Shown one piece after another: positions 7,208 to 13,888 of a DNA stretch of 17,617 nucleotides. How positions within the stretch are numbered: the first letter of the stretch is position 1; every line of letters begins with the position of its first letter. Source of the DNA: Bacteroidales bacterium. Lineage in GTDB: Bacteria > Bacteroidota > Bacteroidia > Bacteroidales > WCHB1-69. The stretch covers positions 1 to 17,617 of the forward strand of contig JAEEUY010000120.1 in assembly GCA_016290715.1 (NCBI GenBank), read 5' to 3'. A program made the position numbers and the translations under genes. The notes under the pieces were generated by a model. The model saw nothing but the letters and a program-made list of their open reading frames with translations. It had not been told where the DNA came from and ran no database searches.

Positions 7208-7975
7208 ATGACAAGAGAAGAAATAATAAAAAATGGAGAATTAGTGTACAGACGTACGCCGGTGCTTACCGACAATGTTATGCACTACTGCCCTGGCTGC
7301 GGCCACGGCACAATTCATCGCTTAATTGCTGAAGTTATCGAAGAAATGGGAATCCAAGATAAAACCATCGGTATCTCTCCAGTAGGTTGCTCTGTTTTTG
7401 CTTATAACTATTTTGATGTTGATTTCGTTGAAGCCGCTCACGGCCGTGCTCCCGCGTGCGCAACCGCAATCAAACGTCTGAATACCGACAAGTTCGTGTT
7501 CACTTATCAAGGCGACGGCGACTTGGCAGCTATCGGTACAGCAGAAACTATTCACGCTTGCAACCGCGGCGAAAATATTACAATGATTTTCGTTAACAAC
7601 GCTATCTATGGAATGACTGGCGGTCAAATGGCTCCTACCACATTATTGGGTATGAAGACCGTCACCTGCCCTTACGGCAGAACCGTTGAAGCGAATGGCT
7701 ATCCATTGAAAATCACGGATATCATCGCAAGTTTGCCCGGCACTTATTACGTTACCCGTCAAGCGGTATTTACACCAGCACACGTTCGTAAATGTAAACA
7801 AGCCATCAGAAAAGCTTTCGAAAATCAAAAGTTGAAGAAAGGGGTCTCTTTCGTTGAAATCGTTTCCAATTGTAACTCCAACTGGAAAATGCCCGCAACA
7901 AAAGCAAATGAATGGCTTGAAGCCAATATGCTTCCTTTCTACCCACTGGGCGACTTAAAAACTCCAGAAAAATAA
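7208..7975 (+). CDS. 2-oxoacid:ferredoxin oxidoreductase beta subunit (TPP-binding)
   Basis: This catalytic thiamine-diphosphate subunit (called vorA or korB depending on the scheme) has 255 residues. Visible motifs are CPGCGHG at 28-34, the Mg/TPP diphosphate motif GDGD at 102-105 and NNAIYGMTGGQ at 130-140, which together are diagnostic of the family. With the alpha subunit it forms the active site that decarboxylates the 2-oxoacid. The gene lies between the alpha and gamma subunit genes, 46 nt after vorB and 34 nt before the next gene, in the same operon. Substrate preference (branched-chain 2-oxoacids or 2-oxoglutarate) cannot be decided from the motifs. Confidence 0.92.
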   Translation: MTREEIIKNGELVYRRTPVLTDNVMHYCPGCGHGTIHRLIAEVIEEMGIQDKTIGISPVGCSVFAYNYFDVDFVEAAHGRAPACATAIKRLNTDKFVFTYQGDGDLAAIGTAETIHACNRGENITMIFVNNAIYGMTGGQMAPTTLLGMKTVTCPYGRTVEANGYPLKITDIIASLPGTYYVTRQAVFTPAHVRKCKQAIRKAFENQKLKKGVSFVEIVSNCNSNWKMPATKANEWLEANMLPFYPLGDLKTPEK

Positions 7976-8009
7976 TCAATTAATTAGAAATCATTAAATT
8001 ATAATAATT

Positions 8010-8561
8010 ATGACAGAAGAAATCATCATAGCAGGGTTTGGCGGACAAGGCGTTCTCTCTATGGGGAAAATTTTAGCTTACTCTGGCGTAATGCAAGACA
8101 AAGAAGTAAGTTGGATGCCTTCCTATGGTCCTGAAATGCGTGGCGGTACCTCTAACGTTACCGTTATCATCAGCGATGAACGTATTAGTTCCCCCCGTAT
8201 CAACCAATTTGATACCGCCATTATCTTGAACCAACAATCCATGGATAAATTTGAAGCGACCGTAAAACCTGGCGGTCTCTTAATCTATGACCCAAATGGA
8301 ATTACAGAACACCCAACCAGAAAAGATATCAATATATACCAAGTTGCCGCTGCTGAAGAAGCATCGAAAAAAGGTAATATGAAACTTTTCAATATGATTG
8401 TTCTCGGTGGATACCTGAAAGTGAAACCTATTGTTAAACCTGAATTCATCAGAAAAGGACTGGAAAAATCACTTCCTGAGAGACACCACCACCTGATTCC
8501 CGCTAACGAAGAAGCCATTGAAACAGGGAAAACTATCTTGAAACCTATCAATGTACTTTAA
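8010..8561 (+). CDS. 2-oxoacid:ferredoxin oxidoreductase gamma subunit
   Basis: This 183-residue subunit has the POR gamma-domain features: the glycine-rich GFGGQGV at 9-15 near the N-terminus and SYGPEMRGGTSN at about 38-49. It completes the four-subunit cytosolic complex and contributes to CoA handling in homologues. It is the last gene of the operon. The stop is 20 nt before a strong terminator. Names in use for this subunit are vorC and korC. Confidence 0.92.
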   Translation: MTEEIIIAGFGGQGVLSMGKILAYSGVMQDKEVSWMPSYGPEMRGGTSNVTVIISDERISSPRINQFDTAIILNQQSMDKFEATVKPGGLLIYDPNGITEHPTRKDINIYQVAAAEEASKKGNMKLFNMIVLGGYLKVKPIVKPEFIRKGLEKSLPERHHHLIPANEEAIETGKTILKPINVL

Positions 8562-8580
8562 TACAAAAAAAGAAATTGAC

Positions 8581-8610
8581 AAAAAGCGAGATTAAAATCT
8601 CGCTTTTTTT
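8581..8610 (+). terminator. Rho-independent terminator of the oxidoreductase operon
   Basis: AGCGAGATT (8585-8593) pairs with AATCTCGCT (8596-8604). The stem is extended by flanking A and T runs and ends in a run of seven T from 8604 to 8610. It is GC-containing and 20 nt after the gamma subunit stop. The preceding A-run makes it potentially bidirectional. Confidence 0.9.
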
Positions 8611-8615
8611 ATTCT

Positions 8616-8812
8616 ATTTCATTGCTGTCCGCCAAACTTACGACCTTGACTTTTGCTTTTTTTCTTTTGTGGCAAGACAAAAGAAAAAAAGAATGAATGA
8701 CGACAAAGGAGGTGACTTCGACAAGCTCAGTCACCTCCTTTCCGGCCTATATTTTACAATTTATCTGTAAATTCCTTAAAATACAAAACTTTTAGCGGAC
8801 AGCAACAGAAAT
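8616..8812. repeat. Nested inverted-repeat element (MITE- or REP-like)
   Basis: The outer arms TTGCTGTCCGC (8622-8632) and GCGGACAGCAA (8795-8805) are perfect 11-bp complements. After a 1-2 nt bulge they extend by ATTTC (8616-8620) and GAAAT (8808-8812). Inside are a perfect 15-bp stem (8656-8670 with 8677-8691, loop GGCAAG), a perfect 13-bp stem (8705-8717 with 8729-8741, 11-nt loop) and a 6-bp stem (8753-8758 with 8766-8771). No coding gene is supported inside. It fills the space between the oxidoreductase terminator and the end of feoAB, two convergent units. The layout suggests a non-autonomous mobile element or a repetitive extragenic element. No clear target-site duplication is seen, and copy number cannot be judged from one window. 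Confidence 0.75.
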
Positions 8813-8822
8813 AAATAACAAA

Positions 8823-11189
8823 CTAAAAAACTAAACACGCCAAAAAGTATGCTACAAAGGCCACCAACCAAGCAATACTACATTGGAAAAGAACAACAAA
8901 CAACGTCCATTTTCCCCCCAATTCACGTTTTACCGCCGCAATGGCCGCTACACAAGGAGTATATAACAAACAAAATACCAGCATAGAAACAGACGAACAA
9001 ACAGTCATTACCGTATGTACATCCAATACACCTAAGGTAACCACCACATTCTCCTTTCGCATGAACCCTGCAATCAAGGCAGTAACAATTCGCCAATCAC
9101 CCAAACCAATAGGACGAAACAACGGAGAAATCAGACCGGCCAGTCGTGCCAACATACTTTCATCGCTATTCTGCACCATTTGGAATTGAAAATCAAAAGA
9201 TTGCAAAAACCAAATCACAATGGAAGCAACAAAAATCACCGTAAACGCCTTTTGAATGAAATCTTTGGTTTTATCCCAAAGCAGATGAACCACATTTTTA
9301 CCTATCGGCATCCTATAATCAGGTAATTCCATTACAAACGGCGCCGCCTCACTTTTATCTCCTATATATTTGGTAATCAATGTTATCAGAATTCCAACAA
9401 ATATTCCTAACAGATATAGGCAGATTAAAACCAATCCCCCGTAACCCGGGAAAAACATAGAAGTAAAAAAGGCATAAATAGGGACTTTCGCCGAACAACT
9501 CATGAAAGGAACCAATAAAATGGTCTTCAACCTATCACGTGCAGAAGGTAGCGTTCTCGTGGCCATAATCGCAGGAACGGAACAGCCAAAACCGATCAAC
9601 ATAGGAACAATGCTGCGTCCTGAAAGGCCCACTTTTCTCAACAATTTATCTGTAACAAAGGCAATTCGCGACATATAGCCACTGTCTTCTATCATACTTA
9701 AAAAGAAGAAGAGAACAACAATAATGGGTACAAAACTCAAAATGCACCCTACCCCACCGAAAACACCATCAATAATGAGTGATACCACCACCTTATTGAC
9801 ATTTTGGGCAAGCATTTTCTGCTGGCAAAAGTCTGCCAAATTTTTAATTCCTTGGTCAAGAAGCTGTTGCAAAGGTGATCCGATCACATCTATGGAAAGC
9901 CAAATCACCATAAACATCACCAACATGAAAATGGGTATTGCCGTCCATTTGCCCGTTAAATACTCATCTATTTTTTTACTACGGAGATGTTCTTTACTTT
10001 CAATGGGTTTGACCACTGTTTGCGCACATAATTTCTTAATAAAAGAGAAACGCATATCCGCCATTGCCGCTGCCCTGTCGAATCCCCGCTCCTCTTCCAT
10101 TTGCACTAATATATGCTCCAAAATCTCTTTCTCATTGGCATCCAAATGCAGTAAGGATTGCATCTCTTTGGAGCCCTCCGCCAACTTGCTGGCCGCAAAG
10201 CGCAAGGGAATATTTTCGCGTTGCGCATGATCCTCAATCAAATGCATAATGCTATGCAAACAGCGATGTACTGCACCACCCGCTTCCTCCTTCTGACAAA
10301 AATCCTGCATAATTGGGACTTCTTGATACTTCGCAACATGAAGGGCATGCTCCATCAATTCTCCAATACCTTCATTCTTGGTAGCCGAAATAGGTACGAC
10401 AGGAATCCCCAATATCTCCTCCATTTTATTCACACGGACACTTCCCCCATTGTTTTTCACTTCATCTATCATATTCAAAGCCAAAACCATCGGGATCCCC
10501 AACTCCATCAATTGCATAGTAAGATACAAATGCCTTTCCACATTCGATGCATCTACCACATTGATAATACATTTTGGCCGGTGAGTTAAAATCTCCTGAT
10601 AGGCAATTCTTTCTTGCTCCGTATAAGGGGAAAGGGAATAAATTCCGGGCATATCTTTTATGGAAGTGCGGGCATAGTTTCTGATTGATTTTTCTACAAT
10701 TTCGGCCGTAACTCCCGGAAAATTTCCGGCATGCTGGTTTTCTCCGGTTATTTGATTAAATAAGGTGGTTTTCCCGCTATTTTGCTGTCCTACTAAATCA
10801 AAAGTCAAAATAGTATCTTTGGGAAGTGATTTTTCTGTGGTTTTAGAGTGGAATTTGCCCTCCTCCCCCAACCCCGGGTGAGAATTATGCTCATGCAATG
10901 AATCGTTGTAGGCAGCGTCTGCATCTTTAGAACTTTGAACAAATTCGCTCTCCACATCTTGCTCACCCACTGGTCTGACCTCTATTTTTTCAGCATTCGC
11001 TTTCCGTAACGAAAGAGAATAACCATGCAATCGCAACTCTATCGGGTCGCCCATAGGGGCATACTTAACCACGGTAACCTTAATCCCGGGAATCAACCCC
11101 ATATCCAACAAATGCTGCCGTTCCGCCCCATATCCATTCACAGCATTTACTATAGCCGATTCTCCTATTTTGAGTTCATTCAGAGTCAT
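8823..11189 (-). CDS. feoB: Fused FeoA-FeoB ferrous iron transporter
   Basis: This inner-membrane Fe(II) importer has the FeoA (SH3-like) domain fused to the N-terminus of FeoB, 788 residues, as often found in Bacteroidota. FeoA spans residues 1-72. A charged linker with several histidines (HEHNSH at 99-104) covers about 73-127. The G domain follows: G1 GQQNSGKT at 134-141, with N137 in the position of the K+-sensing asparagine of FeoB; G2 around GNFPGVTAE at 155-163; G3 DMPG at 179-182; G4 NMID at 239-242; and G5 SAT at 268-270. The membrane part, from about 415, has two Gate regions, with GFGCSVPA at 533-540, PFMSCSAKVP at 561-570, GFMRKENVV at 708-716 and LLYTPCVAA at 741-749. It diverges from a FecCD-type permease gene. 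A Fur-box-like site lies upstream. Confidence 0.97.
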   Translation of the reverse strand: MTLNELKIGESAIVNAVNGYGAERQHLLDMGLIPGIKVTVVKYAPMGDPIELRLHGYSLSLRKANAEKIEVRPVGEQDVESEFVQSSKDADAAYNDSLHEHNSHPGLGEEGKFHSKTTEKSLPKDTILTFDLVGQQNSGKTTLFNQITGENQHAGNFPGVTAEIVEKSIRNYARTSIKDMPGIYSLSPYTEQERIAYQEILTHRPKCIINVVDASNVERHLYLTMQLMELGIPMVLALNMIDEVKNNGGSVRVNKMEEILGIPVVPISATKNEGIGELMEHALHVAKYQEVPIMQDFCQKEEAGGAVHRCLHSIMHLIEDHAQRENIPLRFAASKLAEGSKEMQSLLHLDANEKEILEHILVQMEEERGFDRAAAMADMRFSFIKKLCAQTVVKPIESKEHLRSKKIDEYLTGKWTAIPIFMLVMFMVIWLSIDVIGSPLQQLLDQGIKNLADFCQQKMLAQNVNKVVVSLIIDGVFGGVGCILSFVPIIVVLFFFLSMIEDSGYMSRIAFVTDKLLRKVGLSGRSIVPMLIGFGCSVPAIMATRTLPSARDRLKTILLVPFMSCSAKVPIYAFFTSMFFPGYGGLVLICLYLLGIFVGILITLITKYIGDKSEAAPFVMELPDYRMPIGKNVVHLLWDKTKDFIQKAFTVIFVASIVIWFLQSFDFQFQMVQNSDESMLARLAGLISPLFRPIGLGDWRIVTALIAGFMRKENVVVTLGVLDVHTVMTVCSSVSMLVFCLLYTPCVAAIAAVKRELGGKWTLFVVLFQCSIAWLVAFVAYFLACLVF

Positions 11190-11240
11190 ATTCTTTATTG
11201 TATATTTACTGTAAAACTACTCTTATCCCATTTTAGCGTG

Positions 11241-11248
11241 CAAAAGTA
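11241..11248 (-). promoter_or_regulatory. Putative feoAB promoter, -7 element TACTTTTG
   Basis: The minus strand reads TACTTTTG, an exact TAnnTTTG match. It predicts a start near 11234 and a leader of about 45 nt before the ATG at 11189. The place expected for the -33 element is covered by the GATAAT-type repeat at 11269-11287, and no clear TTG lies there. Confidence 0.5.
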
Positions 11249-11268
11249 TATAATTTTCAAATTCGTCT

Positions 11269-11287
11269 ATATCATTATCATTGATGA
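11269..11287. promoter_or_regulatory. Possible Fur box in the feoAB / permease divergent region
   Basis: The plus strand reads ATATCATTATCATTGATGA. On the minus strand this contains AATGATAATGATA, two GATAAT-like hexamers, and it matches 11 of 19 positions of the classical Fur box GATAATGATAATCATTATC. It lies about 20 nt upstream of the feoAB -7 element, where a bound repressor would block RNA polymerase. It could also affect the divergent permease. The match is partial, so this is an inference supported mainly by the iron-transport context. Confidence 0.45.
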
Positions 11288-11358
11288 AAAAACTAAAAAT
11301 AGTCGCTTTTTCATGGGATATGCCCCATTTTAATCTTAACTAATTGTGGTTTTTTGAC

Positions 11359-11366
11359 TATTTTTG
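11359..11366 (+). promoter_or_regulatory. Putative promoter of the FecCD-type permease gene, -7 element TATTTTTG
   Basis: TATTTTTG matches TAnnTTTG exactly and predicts a start near 11373, about 29 nt before the GTG at 11402. It lies inside the 5' extension that an upstream TTG start (11354) would require, and so argues for the shorter protein. No TTG at the usual -33 spacing is seen. Confidence 0.5.
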
Positions 11367-11401
11367 CAGCATCAAAACAACCCTGTCTAATATTAAAATT
11401 A

Positions 11402-12412
11402 GTGAAAAAAATTGCTTTTTTTATTTCTGTCATTTTCTTGATCATCTTTAGCATTATGGCCATTAATATTGGGGTGGTCCATATCCCTATTGATGTTATT
11501 ATAGAAATCATAAAGGCAAAAATTTTAAACTATTCCATTCCGGAAAAGTGGTCGCTCTATGCGATTACAATATGGAACTTACGCCTGCCGCGTATCTGTA
11601 TGAGCATTGTCGCGGGCAGTGCGCTTGCCATCAGTGGAGCCACTTTCCAGTCTATTTTCAGAAACCCCATTTGCGATCCGTACATTTTGGGAATTTCTTC
11701 CGGAGCATCCTTAGGGGCGGCGGTAGCTTTCATTTTGGGTTTGGATGCTTATATTTTCGGATTAACGGGTGCCGCACTATTCACTGCCACCCTTACTTTG
11801 TTGCTGGTGATGGGAATCGCTGCCGCCAGTAGGAAAAAATCCATGGAAACCATTCTTCTTACGGGAATCGCTATAAATTTCCTTGTCTCTTCCATGGTTA
11901 CTTTATTAATGGTTCTTCATCAAGAGGCATTGGATAAAATCATTTTTTGGACAATGGGGAGTTTTGCTTCAAGTTCCTGGCAAGAGGTAGGTACTCTCTT
12001 TATCATTCTAATTATAGTTTCTGTATTTCTTTTCTTTTACTCTAAATCATTAAATATAATGCAATTGGGAGAAGATATTGCGCGAACCAGTGGTATAAAA
12101 ACCCAAAAAGTAAGGTTAATTGTACTTTCCCTATCTTCCCTATTAATCGCTGTAACTGTTGCTTTTTGTGGGGTTGTCGGATTCGTGGGATTAATCATTC
12201 CCCATATTGCCCGCCTTATGTTTGGGAATGATAATCGTATTAATTTTACTTTCTCCCTTCTCTTTGGTGCCATCTTTTGTGTTTTGGCCGATACGCTTGC
12301 CAAATTTTTAGCCGCACCCGCTGAATTACCTGTAGGTAGCATTACTGCAATGATTGGTGCCCCATACTTTATTTTTCTCTTACTCTTCAGTCGTTCTCGT
12401 TCAACATTTTAG
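11402..12412 (+). CDS. FecCD/BtuC-family ABC transporter permease (iron-chelate or B12 type)
   Basis: This is the inner-membrane permease subunit of a type II ABC importer for iron-siderophore, heme or cobalamin. I choose the GTG at 11402, giving 336 residues beginning VKKIAFF as the first membrane helix. An in-frame TTG at 11354 lies upstream of the probable promoter. The protein has about ten hydrophobic helices. The hallmark SGATFQSIFRNPICDPYILGISSGA region lies near residues 78-102, and the C-terminal coupling region contains GLIIPHIARL and ELPVGSITAMIGAPYF. The substrate is not determinable from the permease alone. The ATP-binding and solute-binding genes that usually adjoin it are absent on both sides, so it must pair with subunits encoded elsewhere or be an orphan. 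The divergence from feoAB suggests iron-linked control. Confidence 0.85.
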   Translation: MKKIAFFISVIFLIIFSIMAINIGVVHIPIDVIIEIIKAKILNYSIPEKWSLYAITIWNLRLPRICMSIVAGSALAISGATFQSIFRNPICDPYILGISSGASLGAAVAFILGLDAYIFGLTGAALFTATLTLLLVMGIAAASRKKSMETILLTGIAINFLVSSMVTLLMVLHQEALDKIIFWTMGSFASSSWQEVGTLFIILIIVSVFLFFYSKSLNIMQLGEDIARTSGIKTQKVRLIVLSLSSLLIAVTVAFCGVVGFVGLIIPHIARLMFGNDNRINFTFSLLFGAIFCVLADTLAKFLAAPAELPVGSITAMIGAPYFIFLLLFSRSRSTF

Positions 12413-12649
12413 AAGTTTTTAAATGGTTGCTGTTACTTTCCTGTTAATAAAATATGATAAAATATATTCAATCTGTCTATTTAAAAAAAGCAAATTTTTT
12501 TTTCAATAATTACTCTCATATTATCAAAAATTATCTGATCTTTTTCAACAAAAAAACAAAATCCGCTTTTTGATTTTTTTCAACATTTCTATTTTTAAAC
12601 AAAAAAAATATAATTCTTAGTATCATTTAATATCAGTTATATAATGAAT

Positions 12650-12671
12650 GAAATGATGTTGAAATGATGTT
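12650..12671 (+). repeat. Tandem 11-bp direct repeat GAAATGATGTT x2
   Basis: GAAATGATGTT occurs twice with no spacer, at 12650-12660 and 12661-12671. Related AAATGAT units occur inverted at 12622-12628 and direct at 12675-12681. The set resembles a cluster of binding sites for a regulator of the gene at 12834, but no regulator is known for it. Confidence 0.5.
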
Positions 12672-12821
12672 AATAAATGATAACAACTCAATAAAACAAG
12701 TTTTAGGTCTATTTTTTTCAAACAGTTCTAACAACAATTATTCTTATTAATTTATTCATTATTCTAATTTTTTTAAATAAAATAATAATAAATAATGAAA
12801 TAGCGTGTATAAAAAAAGTAG

Positions 12822-12829
12822 TACTTTTG
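12822..12829 (+). promoter_or_regulatory. -7 element TACTTTTG directly before the 12834 gene
   Basis: This is an exact TAnnTTTG match, but its last base is only 4 nt before the ATG at 12834. A start at the usual distance would fall on or beside that ATG and give a leaderless or nearly leaderless mRNA. No TTG at -33 is visible, so the element could be fortuitous. Confidence 0.4.
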
Positions 12830-12833
12830 TCGT

Positions 12834-13616
12834 ATGAAAAAAATTGTAGGGATATTCGGCTTATTATGGATACCTTTTGTTTTATTTGCTCAAAATAAGG
12901 TATTTCATGGTGAAGTTTTTGATGCGGTTGGATATATTCCTGTCAAGCAAGCTAATATTTACAATATTAGCAAAAACAAGTACACTTTTTCTAATACTAA
13001 TGGGCAATTTTCTATCCTTGTTGCAATAAATGATACTTTGGTTATCTCTGGTTCCATATACAGGCAGTTGATGGTGGTAATAGATCCCTCAATGTACCAG
13101 CGGGGAGAGGGTGAATTTCTTTTATATCATAAAGCTTTTTTACTCAAAGAGGTAAAAATTTTGGCTTTAAATCCTTCATACGAAGGGTTTAAAAGAGATA
13201 TTGCTACGATGAAATTGCCGGATTCATACAAAAATTTGGAAGATGTACATCTTTCTAAATCAGATAGACAAAATGCAGTTTATAATGGTGAAGCTCCGAA
13301 TATTTTGAGAGGTACAGCGGTAGGAAGTCCTATTACTTATCTATATAATACTTTTAGCAAAAAAATGAAGATGAAGGCATTGGCTAATGAGATGGAGAGT
13401 TACGGGAATGAGGTGGGACAAGTACAAGATAAGTATAATAGGAAATTAGTAAAAGAAATTACCAATTTGGATGATGACGATCTGATGGAATTTATGGTTT
13501 ACTGCCGTTTTAGTTACTATGATTTAGTAAGATGGTCAAGGGAAGAAATTATTGCTTCTATTCGTTATAAATTCGCTGAATATCAATATTATAAAGCTTT
13601 ACAAGAAGATGATTAA
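12834..13616 (+). CDS. Secreted protein with carboxypeptidase-regulatory-like domain
   Basis: This 260-residue exported protein has a signal peptide at residues 1-19 (MKKIVGIF..FVLFAQ). Residues about 22-100 resemble the CarboxypepD_reg-like beta-sandwich common in Bacteroidota envelope proteins: FHGEVFDAVGYIPVKQANIYN, then NTNGQFSI and an LKEVKI strand near the end. The remaining part, about 110-260, is helical and charged (for example DKYNRKLVKEITNLDDDDL) with no recognised fold. Members of this type are usually periplasmic or outer-membrane associated, and their functions are largely unknown. The stop overlaps the start of the next gene by 8 nt, so the two are translationally coupled. It is AT-rich compared with the genes in the left half of the window. 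Confidence 0.8.
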   Translation: MKKIVGIFGLLWIPFVLFAQNKVFHGEVFDAVGYIPVKQANIYNISKNKYTFSNTNGQFSILVAINDTLVISGSIYRQLMVVIDPSMYQRGEGEFLLYHKAFLLKEVKILALNPSYEGFKRDIATMKLPDSYKNLEDVHLSKSDRQNAVYNGEAPNILRGTAVGSPITYLYNTFSKKMKMKALANEMESYGNEVGQVQDKYNRKLVKEITNLDDDDLMEFMVYCRFSYYDLVRWSREEIIASIRYKFAEYQYYKALQEDD

Positions 13617-13866
13617 ATCTTGGAAGACTTTTTGGAAAAATAATTTTTCTTGGTGGCATGTTTTGGGTATGTTCGTTTGTATGTTGTTTGCCATACTTTA
13701 TTGGCATTATGCAGGCAGATATTCTGAATATATCATTAAAAACAATATTTTTTTGGTAATTGTTTGGGGATTAATGCTAGGGTATGTAACCATAGATTTA
13801 GCAATAAATGCCTCTAAAAGAAATAGTAAAGAAAAAAATGAGGAAGATACAAAAAGGGATTTTTAG
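13609..13866 (+). CDS. Small two-helix membrane protein
   Basis: I choose the ATG at 13609, which overlaps the stop of the preceding gene (8 shared nt) and gives 85 residues starting MIKSWKTFW. A longer reading from 13552 would add 19 residues lying mostly inside the upstream gene. Two hydrophobic segments, about residues 16-35 and 43-63, are followed by a highly charged tail (SKRNSKEKNEEDTKRD). It is probably an inner-membrane protein with the tail in the cytoplasm. No family is recognised. Coupling to the upstream secreted protein suggests the two work together. Its stop is 12 nt from that of the convergent OmpA-family gene. Confidence 0.7.
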   Translation: MIKSWKTFWKNNFSWWHVLGMFVCMLFAILYWHYAGRYSEYIIKNNIFLVIVWGLMLGYVTIDLAINASKRNSKEKNEEDTKRDF

Positions 13867-13888
13867 TATTAATTTTTGTTAATAGCTA
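13864..13888. terminator. Short AT-rich inverted repeat spanning both convergent stop codons
   Basis: TAGTATTAA (13864-13872) and TTAATAGCTA (13879-13888) pair with one bulged base around a T-rich loop. The repeat includes the TAG of the plus-strand gene and the TAA of the minus-strand gene. It could act as a weak bidirectional end signal, and no other candidate fits in the 12-nt gap. Confidence 0.3.

Larger units (their letters stand above)
12413..12833. other. 421-bp AT-rich intergenic region with repeats
   Basis: No coding sequence is supported. The stretch is strongly AT-rich with many A and T runs. It holds a weak hairpin (AAAATC 12558-12563 with GATTTT 12572-12577, followed by further T) that may end the permease transcript. 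It also holds a cluster of AAATGAT units and an exact 11-bp tandem repeat, and a -7-like element right before the next gene. The decanucleotide TTTTTCAACA occurs at 12541-12550 and again at 12575-12584. Confidence 0.6.

Noticed and set aside
8576..8770. Open frame of 64 codons overlapping the operon terminator and hairpins
   Set aside because: It runs through the terminator and the 15-bp and 13-bp hairpins. Its composition follows the repeats rather than a protein, and there is no homologous-looking domain.
10158..10589. 143-codon plus-strand frame inside feoAB
   Set aside because: It is antisense to the conserved FeoB G domain, whose codon constraints explain the open frame. No RBS, promoter or recognisable domain is seen.
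11354..11401. 5' extension of the permease from a TTG start at 11354
   Set aside because: The extension contains the -7-like element TATTTTTG at 11359-11366 and lacks membrane-protein character. GTG 11402 begins directly at the first helix.
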